The notes beneath the pieces are model-generated. The model searched no databases. It was not told the DNA's origin and was given only the letters and a program-made list of their open reading frames with translations. Of a stretch of 64,000 nucleotides of DNA, positions 15,464-24,690 are shown piece by piece; the first letter of the stretch is position 1, and every line of letters begins with the position of its first letter. The DNA is from Longimicrobiales bacterium (GTDB lineage: Bacteria; Gemmatimonadota; Gemmatimonadetes; Longimicrobiales; RSA9), in contig DATHUY010000071.1 of the NCBI GenBank assembly GCA_035461765.1, positions 22,153-86,152 of the forward strand, read 5' to 3'. Made by a program: the position numbers and the translations under genes.

Positions 15464-18078
15464 TACCGGTGCTGCTGCGTGCAGGCGCGCGCTATCACCT
15501 GCGTCATCGCCTGCAGCTGGCGCTCGCGCTGCTCGGCATCGCACTCGGCGTCGCGGTCGTGGTGGCGGTAGACGTGGCCACGGCCAGTGCGCGCCGTGCG
15601 TTCGACCTCTCCACCGAGGCCGTATCCGGACGCGCGACGCACGAGATCACGGGCGGGCCTGACGGTATAGCCGACAGCGTATACATCCGCCTCAGATCGG
15701 CTTCCGTACAGGGTGCGGCCGTCGCACCGGTCATCGATCGCTACGTGCGGCTGCCCGCCCACGACGATCGGGTGCTGCGCCTGCTCGGCGTCGATCCCTT
15801 CGCCGAGCCGCCCTTCCGCGAGTTCTTCGGGCAGACGTCGGCCCGCACCGACAACCGCGCTGCGGCAGAAACGGCGAGCACGAACGACGCGGCTGACGAC
15901 GCCCGTGCGCAACGCGACATCGACGACCGTCTGCCGGACGTCGGCATCCTGCTCACGACGCGCTCCGTCGTCCTCGCCCGCTCCACTGCAACCGCGCTCG
16001 GTGCGGGCGTCGGCGATTCGCTCCAGGTCGCGTTCGGAACGGCATCCGGCAGCGCCGTGATTGCCGGCGTGTTCGATCCCCACGATGAGACCGCGCGCCT
16101 GGCTCTCAATGACCTCATCCTCGCCGATATCGCCACTGTACAGGAGCTCACGGGAAGCCTCGGCAGGCTCGACAGGATCGAGGTGCGTGCGGATTCCGAA
16201 GCAGCCGCATCTGCACTCGCGGCCCTGTTGCCGACCGGCCTGCGACTGGTGGAAACCGCCGCGCGCGCGGGGGCGACCGCCGGCCTCACACAGGCGTTCG
16301 ATACGAACCTCACGGCGCTGGCGCTGGTCGCGCTCGTGTTCGGCATGTTCCTGATCTACAACAGTGTCTCGTTCTCCGTTGTCCAGCGCAGGCCGCTGCT
16401 CGGCCTGCTGCGCGCGCAGGGCGTCACCGCGCGCGAGCTGTTCACGCAGATCCTCGCCGAAGCGGCCGTGCTCGGCGTCCTGGCCACGTTCCTCGGCCTC
16501 GGCGTCGGGACCGCGCTCGGATCCGTGCTCCTCCAGCTGGTCGCCCGCACGATCAACGACCTGTACTTCGCGCTCACCGTGACGTCGATCCGTCTCGAAG
16601 CGCTCACGTTCGCGAAGGCCGCTCTGCTCGGTCTGGGTGCGACCGTGGCCGCCGCCGTGCCACCCGCAGTCGAAGCGCTCCGCACACCACCGCGCGCTAC
16701 GCTCGCGCGTGCGGTCGTTGAACGCAGGGCCATTCGCACAGCACCGCGACTCGCGCTCGCCGGCTTCGCAGCAGCCACCATCGCCGCGCTGCTGCTGCTG
16801 CTGCCATCACGCAGCATCACCCTCGGCTTCGCCGCGCTCTTCGTGCTCATCCTCGCCGGTGCGCTCGTTACACCCGGCGCTACGATCCTGCTGATGCGAG
16901 CAGTGCACCCCGTCGCGCGCCGGCTCGGCGCAATCGGCCGCATGGCACCGCGCGGCGTCACCGCATCACTCAGCCGCACCGCGCCCGCGATCGCTGCGCT
17001 GGCGGTGGCCCTGTCGGTAGGCATAGCCGTCACCCTGATGATCGCTAGCTTCCGCGACGGCGTCGTACGCTGGCTCGAGCAGTCGCTCCAGGCCGACATC
17101 TACATCGCCGCGCCGGATGTCGGTGCAAACCGCAGTGACGTCACGCTCGATCCACTTCTTCCCGCAGCGGTGCGCCGGCTGCCGGGCGTCGATGGCGTCT
17201 CGACATACCGTCAGCTGTCGCTGTTACTTAACGACGCGGACCTGGTCCGGATGATCGCGTTCGACCCGTTCGAGCAGCATCGTGACGCGTTCGAGCTGCT
17301 CGATACCGATGCCGGCGCGGCCTGGCGCGCGTTCGACCGAGGCGCCGTCCTGGTATCCGAACCGCTCGCCTACCGCCGCGACCTCGGCGCAGGGGACACG
17401 CTCGTGCTGCCGACCGACCGCGGACCTGCACCGTTCGAGGTCGCCGGAACATACCGCGATTACGCGAGCGAGCACGGCGTGCTCTTCATGCCGCGCGCTG
17501 CGTACGAGTCCTGGTGGCGCGACCGATCGGTGACATCGCTCGCCGTCTTCACGACGGATGGTGCGGACGTCGATCGGGTTCTCGCGCGCATCCGTGACCT
17601 GCCCCCCGCCCGCGGCATCGTCGCGCGACCCAACCGCGGCCTGCGCGAAGCCACGTTGCTGGTGTTCGACAGGACATTCCTCATCACCGGCGTGCTGCGG
17701 CTGCTCGCCCTCATCGTCGCATTCGTCGGCGTCACGGGAGCACTCATGGCGCTCCAGCTGGAACGCGCGCGGGACATGGGCGTATTGCGCACCCTCGGCC
17801 TGACCCCGCTGCAGGTATGGTCACTCGTGACCGCACAGACAGCACTGATGGGATTCGCCGCAGCGGCGCTTGCCGTACCGCTCGGAGTCGCGATGTCGTG
17901 GGCGATGGTGCACGTCATCAACCGCCGCTCGTTCGGCTGGACGTTCGATATGGTATTCGACGCCGCACCATTCCTGCAGGCACTCGCCGTCGGCATCGGG
18001 GCGGCCATGCTCGCAGGACTCTACCCGGCACTGCGCATGGCACGACTGCGGCCGGCACACGTGCTGAGGGACGAATGA
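15460..18078 (+). CDS. ABC transporter permease with two FtsX-type units (AttFG-like)
   Basis: 872 residues. It starts at GTG 15460, overlapping the ATPase stop (GTGA). Architecture: N-terminal helix (LQLALALLGIALGVAVVVAVDVA), a periplasmic MacB-like domain to ~270, three helices (TALALVALVFGMFLIYNSVSF onward), a middle block of helices, a second periplasmic domain (~540-740), and a final FtsX trio (LLALIVAFVGVTGALMALQLERARDMGVLRTLGLTP). This is a fused double-FtsX permease, working as type VII mechanotransmission or LolCDE-like machinery. With the downstream AttH-like protein it corresponds to AttEFGH-type systems whose substrate is still poorly defined. Confidence 0.88.
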   Translation: MIPVLLRAGARYHLRHRLQLALALLGIALGVAVVVAVDVATASARRAFDLSTEAVSGRATHEITGGPDGIADSVYIRLRSASVQGAAVAPVIDRYVRLPAHDDRVLRLLGVDPFAEPPFREFFGQTSARTDNRAAAETASTNDAADDARAQRDIDDRLPDVGILLTTRSVVLARSTATALGAGVGDSLQVAFGTASGSAVIAGVFDPHDETARLALNDLILADIATVQELTGSLGRLDRIEVRADSEAAASALAALLPTGLRLVETAARAGATAGLTQAFDTNLTALALVALVFGMFLIYNSVSFSVVQRRPLLGLLRAQGVTARELFTQILAEAAVLGVLATFLGLGVGTALGSVLLQLVARTINDLYFALTVTSIRLEALTFAKAALLGLGATVAAAVPPAVEALRTPPRATLARAVVERRAIRTAPRLALAGFAAATIAALLLLLPSRSITLGFAALFVLILAGALVTPGATILLMRAVHPVARRLGAIGRMAPRGVTASLSRTAPAIAALAVALSVGIAVTLMIASFRDGVVRWLEQSLQADIYIAAPDVGANRSDVTLDPLLPAAVRRLPGVDGVSTYRQLSLLLNDADLVRMIAFDPFEQHRDAFELLDTDAGAAWRAFDRGAVLVSEPLAYRRDLGAGDTLVLPTDRGPAPFEVAGTYRDYASEHGVLFMPRAAYESWWRDRSVTSLAVFTTDGADVDRVLARIRDLPPARGIVARPNRGLREATLLVFDRTFLITGVLRLLALIVAFVGVTGALMALQLERARDMGVLRTLGLTPLQVWSLVTAQTALMGFAAAALAVPLGVAMSWAMVHVINRRSFGWTFDMVFDAAPFLQALAVGIGAAMLAGLYPALRMARLRPAHVLRDE

Positions 18079-19478
18079 CCATCCGCCCGCCATCCCGTAC
18101 GCACCACGTGCACGGGATTCCCCTGCCATCCCACGTCCACATTGAGCGTTGCGCCGGCCTCCTGCTGCTCGTGATGACCGTCGCCGTCGCATGCGACGCT
18201 TCCGCTCCCGCACCGCCCGGTGCGACCATGAGCGTGGCCGACCTGCTCGGGGGCGCCGATACACTGCATGCGCGCGCAATAGAGCCACGTGCGTTCACGT
18301 TCCCACTGGACCACGGACCGCACCCGGACTACCGGACGGAGTGGTGGTACTTCACGGGCAATCTCACCACCGCCGATGGCCGCGAGCTCGGGTATCAGCT
18401 GACGTTTTTCCGTAGTGCGCTCACGGACTCGGCATCGTATGCGGCAGCGAATTCAGCCGCCTCCGGTAGCGATGTGGCGACCGGTGGCGGCGCAGACGTG
18501 GCCGGCGCAACGGGCGCGGGCGGTGCGGCCGGTGGCGGCGCAGACGTGGCCGGCGCAACGGGCGCGGGCGCTGCGGCCGGCGCCGGCGCAACGGCCGTTG
18601 GCGGCGCTGCCGGCGCGTCCGCGCCGTCTCGCTCTCCATGGCGCTCGCGGCACGCGTACATGGCGCATTTCGCGGTGAGCGATGCAGCGACGGGTCAGTT
18701 CGAGGCGGCCGAACGATTTGCCCGCGCGGCGCAGGGACTCGCTGGTGCGACGGCCGAACCGCTGCGCATCTGGCTGGAGGACTGGAGCGCCGAGTCGCTG
18801 AACGCGACCACGTTCCCGCTGCGGCTGCGCGCGAGCGCCGGTGACATCGCGATCGACCTCGTCGTCGAACGCGGCAAGCCGATCGTGTTGCAGGGTGACC
18901 GCGGACTCAGCAGGAAAGGTCCGGAGCCGGGCAATGCGTCCTATTACTACTCCATGACGCGCATGCCGACGCGCGGCACCATCCGCACCGCGGAAGGCAC
19001 GTGGACAGCGAGCGGCACGAGCTGGCTGGACCGCGAGTGGAGCACCAGTGTTCTCTCACCGGGCGTCACCGGCTGGGACTGGCTCTCGCTCCAGATGGAT
19101 GACTCGACCGAGCTCATGATGTACCGCCTGCGTCGCGCGGACGACGCCGTCGATCCCTTCAGTGCCGCGACATTCGTCGCGCCCGATGGCAGCACGCGCA
19201 GCATCCCGGCCTCCGGGTTCACCATGGCACCCACGCGCTCCTGGACATCGGCCGATGGCACCGCGTATCCGGTCGCCTGGCGCATCACGGTCCCCGCACT
19301 CGATCTCGCGCTCGATGTCGCCGCCGCCATCGACGACCAGGAGCTGAATCTCGCCGTCCGGTACTGGGAAGGGATGGTGCAGGCGACTGGCACGCGCGCC
19401 GGGGGCCGCGTCACGGGTCGCGGCTATCTCGAGCTGACGGGCTACGACAGTCCCGCGAATCGGCGAACGCGTCGATGA
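18075..19478 (+). CDS. AttH/CrtC-like lipocalin-domain lipoprotein with Gly-Ala insertion
   Basis: 467 residues from ATG 18075, overlapping the permease stop (ATGA). The lipobox is TVAVAC (Cys ~40). The family hallmark HPDYRTEWWYFTGNL sits at ~83-97, followed by LGYQLTFFRSAL; the rest of the double-lipocalin fold resumes at RHAYMAHFAVSDAATG (~192) and includes GTSWLDREWSTS and GWDWLSLQMDD. This is the AttH/hydroxyneurosporene-synthase-like family, found with AttEFG ABC transporters and presumably acting on a lipid at the periplasmic side. Residues ~120-188 form a Gly/Ala-rich insertion built from a DNA tandem repeat in a loop that is normally short. No carotenoid genes are nearby, so a hydratase role is unlikely. 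Confidence 0.85.
   Translation: MTIRPPSRTHHVHGIPLPSHVHIERCAGLLLLVMTVAVACDASAPAPPGATMSVADLLGGADTLHARAIEPRAFTFPLDHGPHPDYRTEWWYFTGNLTTADGRELGYQLTFFRSALTDSASYAAANSAASGSDVATGGGADVAGATGAGGAAGGGADVAGATGAGAAAGAGATAVGGAAGASAPSRSPWRSRHAYMAHFAVSDAATGQFEAAERFARAAQGLAGATAEPLRIWLEDWSAESLNATTFPLRLRASAGDIAIDLVVERGKPIVLQGDRGLSRKGPEPGNASYYYSMTRMPTRGTIRTAEGTWTASGTSWLDREWSTSVLSPGVTGWDWLSLQMDDSTELMMYRLRRADDAVDPFSAATFVAPDGSTRSIPASGFTMAPTRSWTSADGTAYPVAWRITVPALDLALDVAAAIDDQELNLAVRYWEGMVQATGTRAGGRVTGRGYLELTGYDSPANRRTRR
18481..18576. repeat. Two 48-bp tandem repeats inside the lipocalin-like gene
   Basis: Copies at 18481-18528 and 18529-18576 are nearly identical (one visible mismatch near the end). Each encodes a 16-residue unit containing GGGADVAGATGAG. 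Degenerate fragments follow to about 18615. The period is a multiple of three, so copy-number change would lengthen or shorten the protein without a frameshift. Confidence 0.85.
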
Positions 19479-19515
19479 CAGGCTGCGGCAACCCTTGCGA
19501 ACGGCGCACGCGCCA

Positions 19516-22035
19516 ATGACAAGACAGGGCCTGCCGATCGACGACGTGCTGCCTGATCTGGTGCATGCGCTCAGCACGAGCACGCGCGTCGTGCTGCACG
19601 CGCCGCCGGGCGCCGGCAAGACGACACGCGCACCGCTCGCACTACTGACATCGATTGCCGGTCGCATCATCATGCTCGAGCCGCGACGCCTCGCCGCACG
19701 CGCCGCGGCAGCGTGGATGGCTCGGAGCCTGGGCGAGGCTGTGGGCGAAACGGTCGGGTACCGGGTGCGCCTCGATTCGCGCGTCGGGCCGCGCACGCGC
19801 ATCGAGATCGTTACGGAGGGCGTGCTCACGCGCATGCTTCAGGACGACCCGTCACTGGACGGATTCGGACTCGTCATCTTCGACGAGTTCCACGAGCGCA
19901 GCGTTCATGCGGACACGGCGCTCGCGCTTGCGCTCCAGGCACAGCAGCTGCTCCGGCCGGATCTGCGACTCCTCGTGATGTCCGCGACACTCGATATCGC
20001 CGCCATCGTCGACCTCCTGGATGCGACGGCGGATGGCGCGACTCCCGTCATTCGCAGCGAAGGCCGCAGCTGGCCGGTCGAGACGGAGTACCTGGCGCGT
20101 CGCGTCGAGGGCCACATCGAAGCCGCGGTTGCGCATGCCGCCGCGCGCGCGCATGACCGGCACGAGGGTGACATCCTGGTATTCCTGCCGGGCGTCGCCG
20201 AGATACGCCGTACCGCCGAGCACCTGGCGAGCGCGTCGCTTCCCGCGTCCACGACCGTGATACCGCTTTATGGCGACCTGTCGCAGACCGAGCAGGATCG
20301 AGCGATAGCACCGAGCCCGCCGGGACGTCGCAAGATCGTGCTGGCGACGTCGATCGCGGAGACGAGCCTGACCATCGAGGGTGTGCGCGTGGTCGTTGAC
20401 AGCGGCCTCATGCGCGTCCCCCGCTTCTCCCCGCGCACCGGCATGACACGACTGACGACCGTGCCGGTTTCGCGCGCTGCCGCGGATCAGCGGCGCGGCC
20501 GTGCGGGCCGGCTGGGGCCCGGGCTGTGCCTGCGCATGTGGACGGAGGGCGACCACACGGCCCTGCTCGCGCACCGCCCGCCCGAGATTCTGGAGGCCGA
20601 TCTCGCGCCTCTGGCGCTGGAGCTGGCGGCGTGGGGTGTCTCCGATCCATCCGAGCTCCAGTGGATCGATCCGCCGCCCGCCGCGGCCTACGAGCAGGCG
20701 CGCGAGCTGCTGCGCGAGCTCGATGCCATGGAGGTCAGCGGCGCTCTCACCGAGCACGGTGCATCGATGGCGCGGCTGGCCGCACATCCGCGGCTCGCGC
20801 ACATGCTGTTGCGCGCTCGCTCGCTCGACCGCGTCGCGGCGGCATGCGACCTGGCCGCTCTGCTCAGCGAGCGCGACATCCTGCGCGCACATGACGGGCC
20901 GGCCGACCCCGATGTGCGACTGCGCTTGCCCTTCCTGCGGGGCGACTCCCGCCCGCCGCCCGGACATCGCATCGACCATGGGGCACTGCAGCGCGCGCGC
21001 GCCGAGTCGCGCCACTGGCGACAGCGGCTGCACGTGCGCGCAAACACTGTCGACGCCGGTGACGATGACGTCACACCGGTTCTGCTGGCGCTGGCATACC
21101 CGGACCGCATCGCGCTCCAGCGGGGCGCGCGCGGGCATTTTCTGCTGAGGAACGGCGCCGGTGCAATGATGGAAGCACAACACGCACTGGCCGGGCAGGA
21201 GATGATCGTTGCAGCGGAGCTGGGCGGCCACGGCCGCAACGCCACGATCTATCTCGCCGCGCCCATGGGCCGCGCGGATGTCGAGCTGCATTTCGCCACG
21301 CAGATCGACACGCTCACGACCATCGATTACGATGCTGCCGCGGGATCCATGCGTGCAAGGGAGGTGCGTAGGCTCGGCGCGATCATCCTCGCCGAACGAC
21401 CCGCGCGTGATATCACGAGCGACGCGTTCACGGCCGCGCTGCTCGATGCCGTGCGTCGGCACGGCCTCGACATCCTGCCGTGGACCTCATCCGCGCGCGA
21501 GCTTCGTCAACGGCTCGCATTCCTGCACCATCACGACGCCGACGCCTGGCCGGACGTGTCGGATCAGGCCCTGATCGCCACACTCGAGGAATGGCTGCAA
21601 CCGTGGCTGCCCGGTGATGTGAAGGGCGACGCGCTCCGCCGCGTCAATCTCGCGGAAGCCCTCCTCGCCCGTGTCGCCTGGGACGTGCGGTCCGCCATCG
21701 ACAGGCTCGCGCCCACTCACATGCAGGTACCGAGCGGCTCCCGCATCGCCATCGACTATGCGGACCCGGCTGCGCCCGTCCTCGCCGTGCGACTCCAGGA
21801 GATGTTCGGCGCTGCCGACACGCCGCGCATCGCCGGCGGTCGCGTCCCGCTCACGCTGCACCTGCTCTCCCCCGCACGACGCCCCGTCCAGGTTACCCGG
21901 GACCTCGCCAGCTTCTGGCGCACGGCGTATTTCGACGTGAGGAAAGACCTGCGCGGGCGTTATCCAAAGCATTACTGGCCGGATGACCCGCTGGAGGCCG
22001 AGGCGACGCGCCGCACCCGACCGCGCGGCGGCTGA
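19516..22035 (+). CDS. hrpB: ATP-dependent RNA helicase HrpB
   Basis: 839 residues from ATG 19516; a TTG seven codons earlier is less likely. DExH-box motifs: Walker A APPGAGKTTRAPLAL (~35-49), motif Ia EPRRLAARAAA, motif II DEFHERS, motif III MSATLD, and motif VI ADQRRGRAGRLGPG. A helicase-associated domain and the HrpB-specific C-terminal domain (APVLAVRLQEMFGAADTPRIAGGRVPLTLHLLSPARRPVQVTRDL) complete the protein. Length and motif order are typical. Its cellular role is not settled in general. It is followed on the same strand by a small BON protein. Confidence 0.93.
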   Translation: MTRQGLPIDDVLPDLVHALSTSTRVVLHAPPGAGKTTRAPLALLTSIAGRIIMLEPRRLAARAAAAWMARSLGEAVGETVGYRVRLDSRVGPRTRIEIVTEGVLTRMLQDDPSLDGFGLVIFDEFHERSVHADTALALALQAQQLLRPDLRLLVMSATLDIAAIVDLLDATADGATPVIRSEGRSWPVETEYLARRVEGHIEAAVAHAAARAHDRHEGDILVFLPGVAEIRRTAEHLASASLPASTTVIPLYGDLSQTEQDRAIAPSPPGRRKIVLATSIAETSLTIEGVRVVVDSGLMRVPRFSPRTGMTRLTTVPVSRAAADQRRGRAGRLGPGLCLRMWTEGDHTALLAHRPPEILEADLAPLALELAAWGVSDPSELQWIDPPPAAAYEQARELLRELDAMEVSGALTEHGASMARLAAHPRLAHMLLRARSLDRVAAACDLAALLSERDILRAHDGPADPDVRLRLPFLRGDSRPPPGHRIDHGALQRARAESRHWRQRLHVRANTVDAGDDDVTPVLLALAYPDRIALQRGARGHFLLRNGAGAMMEAQHALAGQEMIVAAELGGHGRNATIYLAAPMGRADVELHFATQIDTLTTIDYDAAAGSMRAREVRRLGAIILAERPARDITSDAFTAALLDAVRRHGLDILPWTSSARELRQRLAFLHHHDADAWPDVSDQALIATLEEWLQPWLPGDVKGDALRRVNLAEALLARVAWDVRSAIDRLAPTHMQVPSGSRIAIDYADPAAPVLAVRLQEMFGAADTPRIAGGRVPLTLHLLSPARRPVQVTRDLASFWRTAYFDVRKDLRGRYPKHYWPDDPLEAEATRRTRPRGG

Positions 22036-22118
22036 GAGCGGCACCCGCCTTGCGCCCTGTACCGGGCCGACCGCGTGCATTACACTCCAGCACCCCGGAT
22101 CAACTCAGCGGAGTCACC

Positions 22119-22493
22119 ATGTTCGAGGACCAGAAGCCGATCTCCCGGATGGCACTGAAGGTCGGCATCGCCGGATTCATCGGATTCGGCGCAATCGCCA
22201 CGGGGCTGTTCGTCACGCGCAAGGGACGGCACCTCGTCCGCGAGGCGTGGGAGGGCCGTGAGCGCACCCGCATCGAGGACCGGGTCCTCGACGCGCTGTG
22301 GAGCGACCCGCGGCTGGCGCGCCGTCGTCTCGACGTCGCGGAAGGCGTCGATGGCCAGGTCAAGCTGGTGGGCGTCGTGCGTACCAACGCCGAGCGTCAC
22401 CACGCCGTGGATATCGCCGCTGGCGTGAAAGGTGTGAGCATGGTGCTCGACGCCCTCGAGGTCGTCCCGCGCGAGAAGAGCCGACGCGCCTGA
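22119..22493 (+). CDS. Membrane-anchored BON-domain protein
   Basis: 124 residues from ATG 22119. One predicted membrane helix (LKVGIAGFIGFGAIATGLFVT, ~13-33) is followed by basic residues and a single BON-type domain (RIEDRVLDALWSDPRLARRRLDVAEGVDGQVKLVGVVRTNAERHHAVDIAAGVKGVSMVLDAL, shown in part). BON domains bind membranes or phospholipid and occur in envelope-stress proteins. Its stop overlaps the start of the next gene (TGATG), indicating coupling with the PF09818 ATPase. Confidence 0.75.
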   Translation: MFEDQKPISRMALKVGIAGFIGFGAIATGLFVTRKGRHLVREAWEGRERTRIEDRVLDALWSDPRLARRRLDVAEGVDGQVKLVGVVRTNAERHHAVDIAAGVKGVSMVLDALEVVPREKSRRA

Positions 22494-24193
22494 TGCCGTT
22501 GCTGTCTGCGCTGGCCGATACGCTGCGCGGGCTGGACGGACGCGGGTACAAGTCCTACAAGGCGATCGCCGGCCGCTACGATGCCGGTGCATTCGAGCTC
22601 CTGATCGACCACGTTCAGGGGGATCCGTTCGCGGAGGCCAGCCGGCTCCGCGCTCTGGTACCGCCCGCTTCCGCACAGCTACCCGGCTCGGCCATCACCA
22701 ACTCTGCACGGATTGCCGCTACCGCCGACTTCCTGAACCGCGCCCTGCACGAAGCGCTGCATGCCGCCGGCAGTCGGCGCGGCTCCGGCCGGAGCGGCGA
22801 GCTGAGCGTGCTCCGACCCGGCCAGGAAGTGCTTGTGCGCACGAGCATCACGGTCAGTTCCGACGGCGCGGTCGAAGCACGCTTCCGCGCCGGGCTGCCC
22901 GCGAACGGCCGCAGCATCCGCGGCCACGACGCTGCCGAAATGCTCACGCGCGATGTCGTGACCGCAGTGCGCGCCGCACTCTTCTTCCCTGCCCTCGATG
23001 CCGCGGCGCTACGGCGCCATGTCGAGACTGTCGAGGACGCCCGCGCGCTGCGCGACCAGCTCGACGACCACGGCCTCGTCGCGTTCGTCGCTGATGACGC
23101 ACGTCTGCCACGCCGTACCGGCATCGATGACCGGCCACTCGAAGGCGACGTCATCCCGTTCACGGCGCCCGACTCACTGAGGGTCACGCTCCACGCACCG
23201 AACACCGGCGCCATCACCGGTCTCGGCATACCGCGCGGCGTGACCCTGATCGTCGGCGGCGGATTCCACGGCAAGTCCACACTGCTCCGCGCGATCGAGC
23301 GTGGCGTGTACGACCATATACCGGGCGACGGCCGTGAGCGCGTCGTCACGGCCGCCACGGCCGTCAAGGCGCGCGCCGAGGACGGTCGCGCTGTCGCAGG
23401 CACCGATATCGCCAACTTCATCGGCCGCATTCCCGGCGGCGCCGACACACGCGCTTTCGACACCCGCAACGCCAGCGGCTCCACGTCGCAGGCGGCAGCC
23501 ATCGTCGAGGCGATCGAGGTGGGCGCACGCGTGCTGCTGCTCGACGAGGATACGTCCGCCACAAACTTCATGATCCGCGACGCGCGCATGCAGGCCCTCA
23601 TCGCCGACGAGCACGAGCCCATCACGCCATTCATCGACCGCGCTCGCCACCTCGCCGACGTGCAGAACATCTCAACCATCGTCGTGGTCGGCGGATCCGG
23701 CGACTACTTCGACATCGCCGACACCGTCATCGCGATGCGCGACTTCAGACCCGCCGAAGTGACGGCCGAAGCGAAACGGATAGCGGAGCAGCAGCCGACA
23801 CGGCGCCACGCCGAAGGCGGTACCTGGCGTCCCATCCGCGTCCGCTCGCCTGACCCCGCGTCCATTGATCCACGCCGCGGCCATCGCGAAGTCGACGTGA
23901 AGGCGCGCACCGAACAGCGCGTCATGTTCGGCGAGCAGGAAGTCGAGCTCAGCGCCGTAGAACAGCTCGTCGAGCCCGCCCAGGCCCGCGCCATCGCTCT
24001 CGCCCTCGCCCACGCACGCTCCCGCTGGACCGCCGCGACCACCCTGCACGACGCGCTTCGCGACATCATGTCCATCGCCGCGCACGATGGACTCGACGCC
24101 TTCCAGGAACACCTCACCGGGGATCTGGCGGAATTCCGGATATTCGAGCTGACGGCGTTTCTCAACCGCATCCGCGGGTTCAGCACGCGGTAG
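22493..24193 (+). CDS. ABC-class ATPase, PF09818 family
   Basis: 566 residues from ATG 22493; the open frame further upstream shadows the BON gene. N-terminal family blocks (LRGLDGRGYKSYKAIAGRYD, HVQGDPFAEASRLRALV) lead to a Walker A-like GGGFHGKSTLLRAIE near 260, an S-loop NASGSTSQAAAIVEAIE, and Walker B VLLLDEDTSATNFMIRD near 350. These are hallmarks of the predicted ABC-class ATPase family, once mislabelled isopentenyl-diphosphate isomerase. There is no membrane domain and the biochemical role is unknown. The coupled membrane BON protein may be a partner. Confidence 0.87.
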   Translation: MPLLSALADTLRGLDGRGYKSYKAIAGRYDAGAFELLIDHVQGDPFAEASRLRALVPPASAQLPGSAITNSARIAATADFLNRALHEALHAAGSRRGSGRSGELSVLRPGQEVLVRTSITVSSDGAVEARFRAGLPANGRSIRGHDAAEMLTRDVVTAVRAALFFPALDAAALRRHVETVEDARALRDQLDDHGLVAFVADDARLPRRTGIDDRPLEGDVIPFTAPDSLRVTLHAPNTGAITGLGIPRGVTLIVGGGFHGKSTLLRAIERGVYDHIPGDGRERVVTAATAVKARAEDGRAVAGTDIANFIGRIPGGADTRAFDTRNASGSTSQAAAIVEAIEVGARVLLLDEDTSATNFMIRDARMQALIADEHEPITPFIDRARHLADVQNISTIVVVGGSGDYFDIADTVIAMRDFRPAEVTAEAKRIAEQQPTRRHAEGGTWRPIRVRSPDPASIDPRRGHREVDVKARTEQRVMFGEQEVELSAVEQLVEPAQARAIALALAHARSRWTAATTLHDALRDIMSIAAHDGLDAFQEHLTGDLAEFRIFELTAFLNRIRGFSTR

Positions 24194-24229
24194 GCTGCTG
24201 TCCCTGCCCGGGTGTGTGTGCGGCGCTTC

Positions 24230-24515
24230 TGGGAAGGATGGAACGGCGGTGTCAGGTTGTCATGGGCAATGGGCAGAGGCAGGGGCATGTGGAAGGCGCA
24301 CGCACACGTTTACGGGCACGGGCAGAGGCAGCCAACCTTCCCTCTCGTGAGTCACCTTCCCCGACTACTGCCGGGGCAGGGGCGCTGCGCGGAGGACGGT
24401 TGTACGGGCAGGATGTTCGACAGTGCCCGTGCCTCTGCCCGTAAACGTGTGCGTGCGCCTTCCACATGCCCGTGCACGTTCCCACGCCCATGACAACCTG
24501 ACACCATCCGTCCCA
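24230..24515. repeat. Large imperfect palindrome, MITE-like intergenic element
   Basis: In the ~500-bp gap between 24194 and 24690, two arms of about 80-90 bp are inverted copies. An exact 36-bp segment at 24283-24318 is repeated inverted at 24436-24471. An exact 18-bp segment at 24250-24267 is repeated inverted at 24486-24503. Outer sequences (TGGGA.GGATGG) also match. The central ~115 bp contains more shuffled GGGCA/GGGCAGAGGCA words. No transposase or convincing gene is present; the rest of the gap shows nothing else I can name. Confidence 0.75.
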
Positions 24516-24658
24516 GGCACGGCCCTCACGGCAGGTCCCGGCCGACATGGCGCACGGCCACCTCCCTGACGTAGGGATTCTCCCCACACAACCTTCCTCC
24601 TCTTCCCCACGCGATTTTCCCTGCATCACCCGACAACCGACCGCCCCCTGAAACCGCA

Positions 24659-24675
24659 TATTCTCATGAGTAATT
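24659..24675 (+). promoter_or_regulatory. Possible promoter/operator upstream of the Rrf2-nirK unit
   Basis: TATTCT (24659-24664) could be a -10 hexamer. It overlaps CTCATGAG (24663-24670), a perfect 8-bp palindrome flanked by ATT and AAT, 20 bp before the Rrf2 start codon. This would be a natural site for autoregulation by the Rrf2 protein. No clear -35 is visible. Confidence 0.35.
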
Positions 24676-24690
24676 CCTAACGGAGGTCAC

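Noticed and set aside
18481..18576. CRISPR-like repeats
   Set aside because: The two 48-bp units abut without spacers and code in frame within a lipoprotein gene.
24212..24659. Small open frames on both strands inside the palindrome (peptides like KAHAHVYG)
   Set aside because: They are mirror translations of the inverted arms and have no start signals or domain.
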